64,000 nt of DNA, from assembly GCF_047663525.1 (NCBI RefSeq), contig NC_092613.1, forward strand, positions 7,279,501 through 7,343,500. The letters run 5' to 3'. The notes under the pieces were generated by a model, which did no database searches, had not been told where the DNA came from, and was given only the letters and a program-made list of their open reading frames with translations. Positions 49,157-60,237 of this stretch are shown piece by piece (the stretch's first letter is position 1; every line of letters starts with the position of its first letter). This DNA is from Anas platyrhynchos. Taxonomy: Eukaryota > Chordata > Aves > Anseriformes > Anatidae. Both the position numbers and the translations under genes were made by a program.

Positions 49157-49340
49157 TGCCAGAACAGAAAACACTGACTTTTTTAATCAAAACAAAGTGA
49201 TTCGAGGTGGTAAAGGGCATTTCTTGTTTGAAGCATTTCAAAATGAATCGGTCTCTTTTAAACTGACATTTCGAAATGAAAAATATTTCATTCCAAAATG
49301 CTGATTTAAAACAATATTTTTCCATTTTGATTTTCCTAGC
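49157..49340. repeat. AT-rich patch sharing motifs with 50.63-50.75 kb; possible decayed mobile element
   Basis: It carries TGCCAGAACA (49157-49166), CATTTCAAAATGA (49234-49246) and AATGAAAAATAT (49275-49286). All three recur in reverse complement near 50.63-50.75 kb. A small hairpin, AATGAAA/TTTCATT, lies at 49275-49292. The family is not recognised. Confidence 0.45.
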
Positions 49341-50631
49341 TGGGGAAAAAAAAACATATCAGAAAGTGTCACAAAAAAATGTTGATGTTCTCCCAGTAGA
49401 AGAGTGATCATGGTAAAGACACATTTGGGGCTAGAAAAAAATTTAGGGCTAGAAAAGGGGACCCACACCCTGCACCCGGAGTGATGCAGGGCAGGGGCTG
49501 GGAGCCACCCACGGCATGGACAGGACCTGGCTGTGCCCAGGGGGCTGCAGGGCCAGGCCAGGACGGACACCTTACTGCACCCCATCCCACTGGACCCGCT
49601 CCCCCTTATCTCCCAGCTCGGTATTCCCAGCTTGCGGCCTGCCCCGAGCAGCTCAGGAGAGGCGCTGAATGCTAACGAGCCGCTCGGCGCTGCCAGAGAC
49701 GTGGCTGCTGACGAGCCGGTGGTGGCCAGGCAGTGGCAAGCAGGGGCCTGGAGGGGCTGCGGGACTGGAAACGGGCCCGGCCCGAGCCACTGCGTTGGCC
49801 AAATGAGCCTGGCTTTGAGGGTGAGAACCCCTGTTGTGACAAGGCCGGGCCGACGGCCTTGTGCACAACCTCCGGCAGGGCTGTGAGCTGAAGCTGATCT
49901 GCGGGAGGTTTCCTCAGAGCGTGCATTTCCACACAGCGCTCTGCACGGCGACAGGCCCTCCGGAGTTGTTGCAGCCCATCTTGTAAATATTGACACCAGC
50001 TCCAGGCCTGCACCAGCTCCTTGATGAAAAAGCAAAAAGCTGCTCTGGTGGCAAGGCCGGGCAGCACCATCACGGCCACGGGGACACGGTGCCATCCTGT
50101 ACCTCCACACCCTGCCATCCCATGGGTGTGTGGGGCCTCCAAGGATCTCCCAGCTGAGCCAAAAAACAAGCACGCTGCCCGCCTCCACCCTGCGCAGGAC
50201 AGGGATGCGCTTGCAGCGTGAACTATCTTTAGCTCAGAAGGCTGCGCTGTGCTCCACAGCCAGGGAGCATAAATAAAACAGGGACTTATCAATAATGCAG
50301 CCCACGCCATCCACGCCATGCTTCGTGGGGAAGCCACGGCGGCAGGCACAGCGCTGGCAGCGGCACAGCCTGGGGAGCACCGGGAGCAGCGCGGGGACAC
50401 GGAGGCACCGGGAGCCCCAGCAGCAGGGGCTCAGCCCCGCGGCCACCGGAGCTGGCTCCGCTCCTCAGCCCCGCGCTGCCACAGGCACTCGATGCTCTCA
50501 CTCACGCACAAATTCCCCTTAGAAAAACACAGCTTTGCAGAAATTGCTATTTTGACAGTTATCAACCTCCATCATCGTGAGACTGCAGCTACAAATGTTT
50601 GGTCTGACTTGAAATTTCTCAGCCTGGCATG

Positions 50632-50746
50632 TCATTTTGAAATGAAGAGCGGTGTTCTGGCATGTCAAAGCACTTAATTTTGATTGAAAATATCGGTGTT
50701 CTCCGCTCTGTTCCATTTTGTTTGGGATTTTGTGATATTTTTCATT
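50632..50746. repeat. AT-rich patch, inverted counterpart of 49.16-49.29 kb motifs
   Basis: It holds TCATTTTGAAATG (50632-50644), TGTTCTGGCA (50653-50662) and ATATTTTTCATT (50735-50746). These are the reverse complements of motifs near 49.16-49.29 kb, but their order is not simply colinear. Confidence 0.45.
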
Positions 50747-53700
50747 AACATTTTTGGTTAGCTGTTTTCTACCTATCTAGTCCAAGCTGGGACCCGGAGG
50801 AACTGGGAAGTGCCTGAACCTCTTGGAAGATAAATCTCGGTCACAGCCAGTGTGACAGAACTGAGTGCAGCTCCAGGTGTGTCCATGTCCCTCCCATGTG
50901 GGCACGGGGCCACCGCCCCCCCATGGCACACTGCTCCCACACCCCCTGGCACCACGCCGTGGGGCCAGCCCCACTCAGTCCATGATGCCTGGCAAAACTG
51001 GGTGCTGCGGAGGGCACCGGGCACCCCTTGTGCAGGCGCCTCCACCCCAGGGACATGAGGCCAGAGCAGACCGAGGGGAGCAGGAGCCCCCCTGCCTGGG
51101 CAGGAGGAGGGGGCACACCCCAGCTTTTGGGGCCGAGCAGAGCCCCAGCCCTGCCGAGCATCACAGTGCTGCCGCCTGGCTCGCACCGCAGCCCTTCACA
51201 CAGCTCTTTTAATTTTTTAGCACGTTTGTTAAATACAGAGCAGAGCTACGTAGGAGGGAGTGCCAGCGAACTACGCAGCAGTTAATCATGAGCAGCCACG
51301 GGGATCTCGGCACTGAAGCACTGCTAGCGCTTCTAAGAAGTCGCAGGATGTGGAACCTGGAGATTTCTTCTGCCTCTTCATTAGAGCGGCGCGTAACGCC
51401 GTGACCTGCAGCCAGGGCTGCTCCATCCGCAGCTCCGCTGGAGCGCAGCCCGGCGCCCCGTGGTGCTAATGAGGGACTCTCTGTCACGCCAAATTACGCG
51501 CTGAGTTTGGGGAGTCTGGAGCCTTATTTGCCAAGGTCCGTGTGAGCTGGATAATTGGAGTTAGCAAAATTCCACCCAAAAAAAGAAACACAAAGGTGGG
51601 GGAGGCTGGCAGTTTCTGTGCCAGCTAACCCAAGAACTCCCCACCGCGGCTCTAGCACCACCAACCTTTGCGCACACCTACAGATTTCCAGTTTCTTTAA
51701 AGCTATTTTAGTGCTCCTGCTGTTTCAGCACACCTTGGCACCTCGGTGTTTCTGTTGGGCGTCAGAAGAGGAGCGCGCTTTGCTTCCACAGAGCCCTGGG
51801 CAGCCCCACACCCTGGCTGGAAAGGAAACCTCCGCAGAGTCCAGCAGGCGCAGAAACCTTTCCGTGAGCGCTGCAGGAGCTGTCACGCCGCCTGTCGGTG
51901 GGGGCAGTTTTATTTTGGAACTTCCCTGAAGGCCACCTCACAGATGGGAGCCAGGAGCGCACAGCAGCACACTGAGGGAAGCGATGAGCCCAGAGCCCTT
52001 TTATGAACAGGACAAAGAGCCAGGATAAGCAAGCCCTGCTCCGTACTAACAGGCGCTGCCCTCCCCTCGGCCCAGGGCGCAGCTCTGCCGGCTGCACAGC
52101 AGAAATCACGGCAGCGTGGAGGTGCTGCAGTCTCCAGAGAAGCTGACACCTCATCAGAAGATCCTGACAAGCGACGCGACACCTCCACGGTCCCCCGGGA
52201 AGGCATGGCACAGGCTCCGTTACGGCTCTGCTCTCAGCCATGAAAAGGGGGGGAAGCAGCAGGGCAGCTCTGGCAGAGAGGTCCGAACTCCCTCCTCACC
52301 AAAGGCTGGGAAAACCAGCACAATCCTGTGTCCCAGGCAGGCGAGGAAACATTCAGTCCTGCCAGACCTGCACAGGCGGTGAGGTTCGGGCCCTGACCTC
52401 TGCTGCTGAGCATCCTGGGGACAAGCTGCAAGCCCTGACCGCAGCCAGGGGCCCTGGAAGCAGGATGCTGCCACCCCTGGACACAGCCCGACAATGGCAG
52501 CACCCTTCATACCCACAGCTTTGGGTTACCAGAGCCAGCCAGCAGACAGGCTACATCCGAACTCCCTCCACAGCACTAATGATGCTTAATTAAAGGCAAG
52601 GGTGGGAAGTTGGAGCTACTGAGGCTGCAGCTGCAGAGCTGGGGGAAGCACGAGGGGGCTGGCATGCCCGCCTTGAGCTCCAGGCTGAGCTGAGCCCTTC
52701 CGTACCCCTCACTTTAGCTCCTACCCTGGGTATACCTGCAGGGTCTGTCCCCACAGCCCCACAGCCCCAGCACCCGGCAAGGCTGTGCCCACGAGGGCAG
52801 CGCCAGGCGCGTGCTCGCCAACCCAGCAGGGGAGCTGACAGGAGCACAAAGCACTCCTTCCACAGGCGTGCTCTCCCCTCCTCTCCTCTGTGCTGGCTGA
52901 TTCCCAGCTCCTTCCTCATTCCTCCAGCATCTGCAGCGTTTCCTTCCCAGCCAAGGTGAGCAGGAGAGTTTTTAACTTTAATTCAGCCCAAGCACGTGCC
53001 TGATGGCTGCCCCCTCGCTCCGTGAGTCCCATCCTCCAGCTGCTGCTGGCGCTCTGAAGGTCAGCTCTGCTGACAGCTCTAACCTCGGCCTCATCCAGTG
53101 CCAGGAACCTCTCTCTGGCAGAGCACGGCCACGCATCGGGGTGTTGGAGCCCAAGGTCAGCAGCAGCCAAGTCAGCGGAGGAAGGCAGAGCACTGGACAG
53201 CTCAACTTTCCCCGGCAGGCTCCACTTCTCACCCGTGCGGGTTCTGGGTGTGGGTGCCCAGCACCGGTGGGGCTGTCCCAGGGCACGGCCACCCCACACG
53301 GCCACGGGCTGTCCCAGGGGGCTGACAGCCCCCCAGCCTCACACTGTGCTGATGGGGATGGCACGAGCAGGGCACGGCTGGTCCAGCAGTGCTCCTTCTC
53401 CCTGCCCAGTGCCGCAGCATGCACCCGCTCCTGCCTGCCTCCGGGATGGGGCTGGCACAAGCCGTGCCCCCCCCCGGAGCACGGTGCCTGCCCTCGCAGC
53501 CCCAGCAGTGCAAGGAGCTCCCCTCCAGCATCCCCAAGCCAGCAGGGAGCCAGAAGCAGATCCTCCCCTGCCGAAGGAATTGTACCAGCGAGAAACAAAG
53601 CAGAGGAAGATCTAAGCCCGCATCCCATCCACTGCTGCCCAAAGCTTTGGCTGCAAGGGGCAGCTGGCACCCAGGGAAGGCAGTGGTCGGTCTCGAGTTC

Positions 53701-54110
53701 CCCTTCCAGGAGGAGGATGCGTTTTAGCACGGTTGTTACCCCTCAGCTCCCAAGCAGCGCTTTGTCTCCCCAAACTGCGGGTCCGGCAGAATCACCGCAC
53801 CGCCGGGACACGGAGCGGGACCGGCCCCAGCCCCCCCCCCCCCAGCCGGCTGGGGCTGCGCGGGACGCGGCCACCGCCTCCGGAGCCCCGCGGTCGGTGC
53901 CCGATGCCCGAGCCCCCCGCGGCCAGCCCCGGGGGAAGGCTCCCGGCACCGCCGCCTTCCCCGGCCCGGCTCCCCGGTGACGGCCCCGACGGGGCGGCCC
54001 CGCTCCGGGCATCCCGGACCCTCCGCGGCGGGCAGGGGCGAGGGTCCCCGACGGCGCTGCCGCTCGGTCCCGGTCCGCGGCGCCCTCGCAGCTCGCCCCC
54101 AACTTTCTGG

Positions 54111-54173
54111 CCGTGCCATACCCATACCGGGCCGTGCCATACCGGGCCGTACCGTGCCATACCGGGCCGTGCC
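54111..54173. repeat. Short tandem array, unit about 15-20 bp (CCGGGCCGTGCCATA type)
   Basis: The unit CCGGGCCGTGCCATA recurs about three times with one 20-bp variant. The array starts just inside the candidate TAFA3 first intron, within ten bases of the proposed donor. It probably arose by slippage in the CpG island. Confidence 0.85.
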
Positions 54174-54181
54174 GCACGTAC

Positions 54182-54560
54182 CTGCCGGTGCCGTCCGTGC
54201 GGGCCGGGGCCGCCGCTGCCCATGGCCGCCGTCCGTGCGCTCCGCCGTCAGTGCCTCCTCCCGGGGCCGCTCGGCCGGGGGCCGGCTGGCATCGCCGGGC
54301 GGCGGCAGCGCTCGGCTCGGCTCGGCTCGGAGCGGCGGGGCTGGGCGCGGCGGGGGCGGCGGGGCGCGGAGCCGGGCGGCCCCGGTGCCCGCGCCGGCGC
54401 GAAGGGGCGCAGCGCCGCCTGCCGCCACCCCGCCACCGGCACCGGCACCGGTGGGAGATGCCGGTGCTCCCCCCCAGCCCCCCCTGCCCCGTCCGTGCTG
54501 GAGAGGCTCGTGCCCGCCCCCCCGTTATTAGCCCCGGTCGGTCGGTGCTATCAGTCAGAG
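54182..54560 (-). other. TAFA3: Candidate non-coding first exon of TAFA3
   Basis: On the minus strand, CAG|GTACGT ends a candidate exon at 54182 inside the CpG island. The signal-peptide exon has an acceptor one base before its ATG, so an upstream leader exon must exist, and this is the best-placed donor I see. The right end is a guess because no TATA box or clear initiator marks the TSS. Confidence 0.4.
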
Positions 54561-54680
54561 AGCGGAGAGCATCCTGAGCGCGCACCCGTCCCTCCCTCCG
54601 AAACACGGCACCGGACAGACGGGCGGATGGACGGACAGACAGCGGGGCCCCCTCCCGCAGCACCCCCCAAAAACAGCAGG

Positions 54681-56040
54681 ACCCCGGCTTCACGGTGATG
54701 CCAGCAAAGCCGCGGCTTTGTCAGAGCTGACAGCTCCAAAAGCGGCACCGATCCGCGCCCAGCCCCGCAGGACGCTCTCACGCCTGGCACGAGGGACCGA
54801 GAAACGGGGCGGGGATGGATGTGTCCCCACAGCAGCTCTCAGACTGGACCCAAAAAACCCTGTGGGTCCCCCCAGGACAGAGCTCTGACAAGGGACAGCA
54901 GCCGGTTGTAAAACACCAGCAAAACAAGGTCAGATTTTCGCAGCGATTGCTGCCATCGGCGTGTGGCACTGAAAAAAGGACAGGAGTTGGTCTCACAGCC
55001 GCAGGTCAGCTGAGGAGACAGGTTGGAACTAGGTGTAAGTCATTTTCTTTGCTTTAGCCCAAACAGTTTGAGTCTTGGTGTTCTGAGGACAGCTCACAGG
55101 TTACTCCTGGACCTCTCATGCCCCCAGCCAGCTGGGAGCACTGGGTGGGGTAACCCGGAGCAGGAAGGTCTCAGCAAAGAGCCACAGACCAAGGAGCTGT
55201 TCAGACAACCCACACGTGGGCAGCTTGCAGATCTCATGGCCGTTTTATTTCCATGAGATCACCAAAACCTTTCCACATCCCCTTTCCCCAGCCAGGGCAC
55301 CAATCTTAGACAGGGCTCTGCTGAGCCCCCCAGTGAAGTGCCATGTTCAGGCCACCCAGCACCCTCTCCTGTGGCTTTGGTGCACACCGGACCCGGCCTG
55401 GCTCCATCCTGCTCCCCTGAGCTGTGGCTCCAGCTCCTCTCATGCTCCGTGCGTCTGGCAAGCCTCATCGTCTGACCTGGTTTTCTTTCTCTGATCCAAG
55501 CAGTTTCTGCAGCCACTTAGAGCAAACCACAACCTCTGTCTCCACAGGCCTTCCATCCAATGTCTCCAGCTTTATTATTTTTTTTTTTTTCCTAGGAAAG
55601 GATGCAGGACAGACAGTATTCCCCACTGGGAAGGTTTCTCTCCCCTCCATGTATCCGCTGCAGAAACCCAGCCTCATCCCTTTCTAATCTTGGTTTGATT
55701 TATAGCGTCTCTGGTCCAGATCAGTGAAAACAATTAGTGCTGGAGGAAGCTGAGCACGGAGGCACTGCCTGGCCCCAGGCAGCCCCGATGCATCTGCCTC
55801 CTTGGCCTCCTCCCTGGGCAGAGGCACCCTAAGTGCAGGAAGCCAGGCAAAAGTACTCCTGGTATTAAGAAGCCCTCGATAAGAGCACACTTCGTCTGCT
55901 ATTTCACTAAATGGAACTGAGTTTCTTTCCCCCCTTTTTAAGGGGGAAAATTGCCTTATCGGGTTAGGTTCCAGTTGATTAGACTTGGCTGCTTAAAAGA
56001 AAGGGGAAAAGCTCTGCGAGATTAATCCAAACTCCAGTTA
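54681..56040. other. Intergenic spacer between TAFA3 and PPM1J promoters, left part
   Basis: Moderately GC-rich, without a recognised gene. A T tract occurs near 55.57-55.59 kb. Confidence 0.45.
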
Positions 56041-56053
56041 GAAGATATTAAGG

Positions 56054-56410
56054 AAATACAAGCATCTTACTCTTCAGATCAGAGAGTTTTAATAATAATG
56101 GCAAAAATCGATATGAAACAAAATTAAATCTGCTGTTTATATTCATCAGGTAACTTGACAGAGAGTCCACAAATTCAAGTCTATTGCTGTGATAAGTAAA
56201 TACAAACATATTACTTTCCAGATCACAAAGTTTTAATGGGAACGATCAAGAGCAAATGCAATCAAAACCACCTTTCACATCAGCCAAATTCCAATTAAAT
56301 TAGGGCAGATTATTCAATAAGGAAGCATACAAAATCAAGCTCTTTATTGATGTAATAGTATAGAAGTACAAACTTGCTGCTTTCCAGATCACAGCATTTC
56401 AACGCAGGGG
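56054..56410. repeat. Diverged tandem array, about three units of roughly 145-165 bp
   Basis: A recurring core reads AAATACAAGCAT...CTTCAGATCAGAGAGTTTTAA at 56054, AAATACAAACAT...TTCCAGATCACAAAGTTTTAA at 56198 and AAGTACAAACTT...TTCCAGATCACAGCATTTCAA at 56364. The starts are 144 and 166 bases apart. Each core is followed by AT-rich sequence that also looks related. The family is not recognised; it may be an old local amplification or an internal repeat of a mobile element. Confidence 0.7.
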
Positions 56411-58150
56411 AAGAATTAAGACTTCAGTAAAACAGATTTCATTTAAATTCCGGTGGAAGAGAACACGGTAATTTCTCTTCCCCCCTGACTTCTTGTTAGA
56501 CTTCCCAGCAGCAGTCTTCAACATTGTTCTCGTTCCTGGCTATGACTCTTCAAGGAGTCCATTATTTTACCGAGAGGAAGGGAGGGGGCGGGGGCTGTGC
56601 ATTCCCCTGAAGCCTTTGAGAGCAGATTTTAGTGCAAAGATCCCTTGGGCAGTGTGGAAGGGGTAAGTCAGTCCTGGTAGCATCAGGGAAGGGGCAAAAG
56701 CCAAGCGACTCGAGGAGATTCACCTGCTGACCTCCCCCTCTGCAGCAGAGGGAGGTGGTAAAAGCCTGCAGGAAATACGGGGTCCTTTGGTCTGCCACAA
56801 GCTGCAAAGGGGTCACAGATGAGCCCCGAGCCGCAGTGCTCCCAGGGCTTCTCTGCACTCGAGCAGGAACAGACATGGAATAAAGATGTGTGGTTGCATT
56901 CACATTATCCCTTAAAAGAAATAACAATAAATTCTGAACTTCCCAATTACAGGGGACAGGCAAACCTTGGAAACCATTAAGAGCTGCTTCTTCTGTTGAT
57001 GAATTATCCAGAGTGCAGAGCTATTTGCTGAGCTTCACTGTATTACACTAATTATAAATTAATATATTGCTCATTACACAGTAAAGCTGTGCAGTCGACT
57101 AATGCACTGCTGCAAAGAGCTTATTTTAAAACATCCTCTGGTACTTTTATGATCAAGATGTTTAATTTACTTCCATACTGGCTTAAATGCCACCAACATG
57201 TCATTCTTTCACATTTTCTTACCAGAAAGTGCATTACAGCTCAGATATCCCTGGCTTCATCCCATCTCCTCTGGGGCCCAGCAATGCATAGGAATGATGA
57301 ACATTAGAAAGGCTTTTTTTAATGATGAGCAGTTGCACGAGAAATGAAGCAAAGTGGCAAAATTTAAGCCCAATTCCCTTGCTACTAGTTTTTAGTCAGT
57401 GTTTAGCATGAGCAGAGATTCTCAGATGATGCAGAGCAGCACGCAGAACCCCTGGGTTTAGATCAACGCAAGCAATCGCCCACTCGAGGGGAGCTGCGGC
57501 AGTTCTGTTGTGCTGGAAGGAGCTCGCTACAGCCTGGGGGTGGAGATGCCTCCAGGACCGAGTTTGGAAGCAGAAAGCTGATGGCTTTTGGTGGGCTTCT
57601 CCAGGACAGCAGCTCTGCCAAGCAAGAGGGCAGCCGGAGCCGTCTCCAGCAGGGTGAGCCCCTGGTGCGGCTTGGCTGAGCCGGGGAGCAGGGGGCAGAG
57701 GGCACCCCAGGAGGGAATCCCGGAGTGGGAAATGCGAGGGCAGAGCAGATGACGTCCCGGTTAGCCACGGGGGATTTTCCTGGAGCTGCTCCCCGGCTCT
57801 TGCAGCCTGACTCAGTCTGTGACCCCCTGCGAACCCCGGCACACACACAGGCGGCACCGGGAAAGGGCTCGCCAGGACGGCAGACGAGGAGGAAACCTCG
57901 CCGAGAGCTTGTGGGCACGATGAATGGGAGGAAACGTAGCTCCCCTTCTTGGAAAACAGCTTTTAGCACCGCATTGTTTCAGGGCACAATCCTGCAGCGC
58001 GCTTTGATGTCAGACCATTCCTTCTGCGGAGTGCTCAGCGTAACGGGAAAAAGCAAGCCTACAGAACAAGATCCGCCTCGTTTTGGACGCTTCCATTTCC
58101 TTCTTTCCAAGGAAAGCATCCTGGAACAGCCCTGCCGGGCCGCTGCTTCG
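56411..58150. other. Intergenic spacer, middle part
   Basis: AT-rich at about 56.93-57.40 kb with TTAATTA-like motifs, then GC-rich. No exon is recognised. Confidence 0.4.
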
Positions 58151-58420
58151 CGACCTCGGCGGCACAGGGGATGCTCCCGGGGCCAGGGCACGGCCAGAAG
58201 GGACGCGAGGGGAGGGCCGGGGGGGGGCCGGGAGCGCGCCCGGGCCGTGGCGCAGCCTGTGCCGCCCCCCAGCGCCCACCGCCCGCCCTGCAGCCCCGCG
58301 CCCCCCCGGCAGAGCCACAAAGGAAGGGGCAGACAGGGGAGGGGGGCGCCGGGGAAGGGGCGCACGCGAATCCTGGCGGGGGGCGCAGCGGGGAGGTGGA
58401 GGAAGAGCTGAGCAAGGAGA
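58150..58420. promoter_or_regulatory. Small CpG-rich patch
   Basis: A short, very GC- and CpG-rich stretch 1.5 kb before the PPM1J start. It could be an accessory promoter, an enhancer or the edge of a non-coding transcript. No splice donor clearly linked to PPM1J exon 2 was found. Confidence 0.35.
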
Positions 58421-59399
58421 GGTCCTCGCCCAGCTCCGGGCAGGCAGCAGAGGTTCAGAGGTCCCTACGGTCAGATAAAAAGTGCACGGTGAAATTTGAA
58501 CCCCTGTCGAAATGCAGCGAGGAGCCTGACCTCAGCCGTGTTGCGGCTCAGGGAGCTGCAGAGCAGCAGTTCCCCCGGGGCTCCCTCGTTCCTGTGGCAC
58601 CCTTATTAAAGGGTGGGAGAAAGAGCAGGGGATAAATGAATTGGAGGCAAACAACAGCGGGGACACCCAGGTGGTGCAAAAGAAGGCAAGAAATGAAGCA
58701 AGAGCTTCAAACAGGGGCGTTGAGAGTAGGCATCAGAAAGCAGACTGGGAAGGGAGGTACGAGTCTGGGTGTGCGGGGACCTTAATGTGACAGACTGCTG
58801 AGTAACTTGAAGCTAGGGATAAAAGGAATACAGGGAGTGCTGAATAGCATCCATAGGTTGACCTTAACAGTCTGCTATAATTAAGCAAGATCTAGCCAAG
58901 AGTGCAGGCTAAAGCACTCAGAGCTTTATGGAGCTAGCAGTGAGGTGCTTCTGCTCAGACCTTGCAGCACGGAAGACCTGTACAGAAAGGAAGAAAGCAG
59001 TTCCCTTGGAGAACCGAGGGCACTGGAGCACGCAGGTCCTTGCAAACGAACTCAATTTTGCTTTACAGCAGGGCAACATGGTGTTTTTTCAGCGTTTTTT
59101 TTTTTTGTTGTTGTTGTCATAGGAACCCAGAGGAAGGCAGGTGCTGAGGTCAGGCTGTGCCAGAACTGCCAGCTCCTCCAGCGGGAGCGCGTTACCCCGG
59201 CTCAGCCAGGGCTGGCCTCTTGCAGCCTGAGTGGAAGGAAGAGGTTCTGCTCCCAGCCCTGAGTCACGGCAGCTCCTCTGCAGGCTGGCTCGTTATTAAT
59301 AGCCTGGCGCGATTGCGAGTGGGTTGGGTTTCACCGGGGAGCGCAGGGAGAGTGACAAAGCACCTGCCTCGGGAAGCAGATGCCGTGGCGGAGTAGGTG
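58421..59399. other. Intergenic spacer before the PPM1J CpG island
   Basis: Mixed composition. A T tract followed by a TTG run lies at 59095-59117. No gene is recognised. Confidence 0.4.
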
Positions 59400-59606
59400 G
59401 CTTTGCTGCAGCCCGGGGAGCACCAGGCTGGACGCCCCCCCGCTCACCGGCACAGCACGGGGAGGGCAGCGGGCACGCGTGGGCAGGGGGAGCCGGCGGG
59501 CAGCACACGCGTGTCCCTTTCCCTGCTGCTCCTGCGCCTCCCGCGGCCTCTCCCAGCGCTGCCGGCCGCTGCCCCACACCGTGCAGGCTGCTGCGGGGCT
59601 GGCAGC

Positions 59607-59651
59607 GGGAGGAGCACCGGGAGGAGCACCGGGAGGAGCACCGGGAGGAGC
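59607..59651. repeat. 12-bp tandem repeat (GGGAGGAGCACC), about 3.75 copies
   Basis: Three exact units and a partial fourth lie about 290 bases before the PPM1J ATG, inside the CpG island. They may fall in the promoter or in the 5' UTR. Confidence 0.9.
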
Positions 59652-59938
59652 GGCGAGCTGCCCGCCGGGGGTCCCCAGCTGCGCCCCGGGGGGGCTGCGG
59701 CACTGACCTCGCCTCCCCCCGGTCCCGACTCCGCGTTGGGCAGGAGCCGGGGTGCCGGCAGCGGGGCTAACCCGGGGCTAACCCAGCCTGCGGGCACCCC
59801 GGGGGGCGCTGCAGCATCTCCCGGAGCGCGGCTCCCGCCGGGGGAGGGCGGTGGCGGCGGCGGCCCCGGTACCGGGGCGGGACTCGGGGCGGGGCGGTGG
59901 GACCGGGCTCGGCTCGGCTCGGCACGGCTGGGCCCGGC

Positions 59939-60237
59939 ATGCTGCTGCGGGTGCGCTCGGCGGTGGGGCACCTGGTGGCCGGGCTGGGCCCCGGGGCGGG
60001 CGCGCAGCCCCCGGCCGAGCCCCGGCGCGGCGGCGGCGGCGGCGGAGCGGGGACCGGCGGCGGCGGCGGTGGCGGTGGCGGTGGTGGCAGCGGGGGGGCA
60101 GCGGCGTTGTTTTGCCGGCCGGCCTTCCTGCAGCTGACGCCCGAGGAGCTGCGCCGGGCCGACGACCACACGGGCAGGGCCGTGCAGAGCCCCCGCGACG
60201 GCCGCCGCCGCCTGCCCTGGAGCACGGGCTACGCCGA
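59939..60237 (+). CDS. PPM1J: PPM1J exon 1: amphipathic N-terminus, Gly tract and family entry motif
   Basis: The exon encodes MLLRVRSAVGHLVAGL, a Pro/Ala/Arg stretch, a Gly-rich run (six and eleven consecutive glycines) and then LFCRPAFLQLTPEELRRADD and LPWSTGYAE. It ends after GCC GA with donor GTGAGA at 60238. If read through, the next triplet in frame is a stop. The upstream frame has no in-frame ATG nearby, which supports this start. Confidence 0.93.

Larger units (their letters stand above)
48050..54181 (-). other. TAFA3: Probable first (5' UTR) intron of TAFA3
   Basis: The right limit is a consensus CAG|GTACGT donor on the minus strand inside a CpG island. The left limit is the strong acceptor at 48051-48050. 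The acceptor is convincing; its pairing with this donor is inferred. The interval carries simple repeats, two AT-rich patches sharing inverted motifs (49.15-49.34 and 50.63-50.75 kb) and GC-rich sequence without a recognisable gene. Confidence 0.45.
53760..54680. promoter_or_regulatory. TAFA3: CpG island, probable TAFA3 promoter
   Basis: Extreme GC content with frequent CpG dinucleotides and GC boxes sets this stretch apart from its flanks. It lies upstream of TAFA3 and about 5 kb from the PPM1J island. It creates long spurious open frames on both strands. It is assigned to TAFA3 by position and by the embedded minus-strand splice donor at 54181-54180. Confidence 0.65.

Noticed and set aside
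49238-50188. 316-codon open frame on the minus strand
   Set aside because: It crosses AT-rich repeat-like sequence and GC-rich spacer, with no domain, no splice context and no recognised homology.
53003-54698. Overlapping 230-325 codon open frames on both strands
   Set aside because: They lie in or beside a CpG island where stop codons are rare. Products are Pro/Arg/Ala/Gly-rich with no family resemblance.
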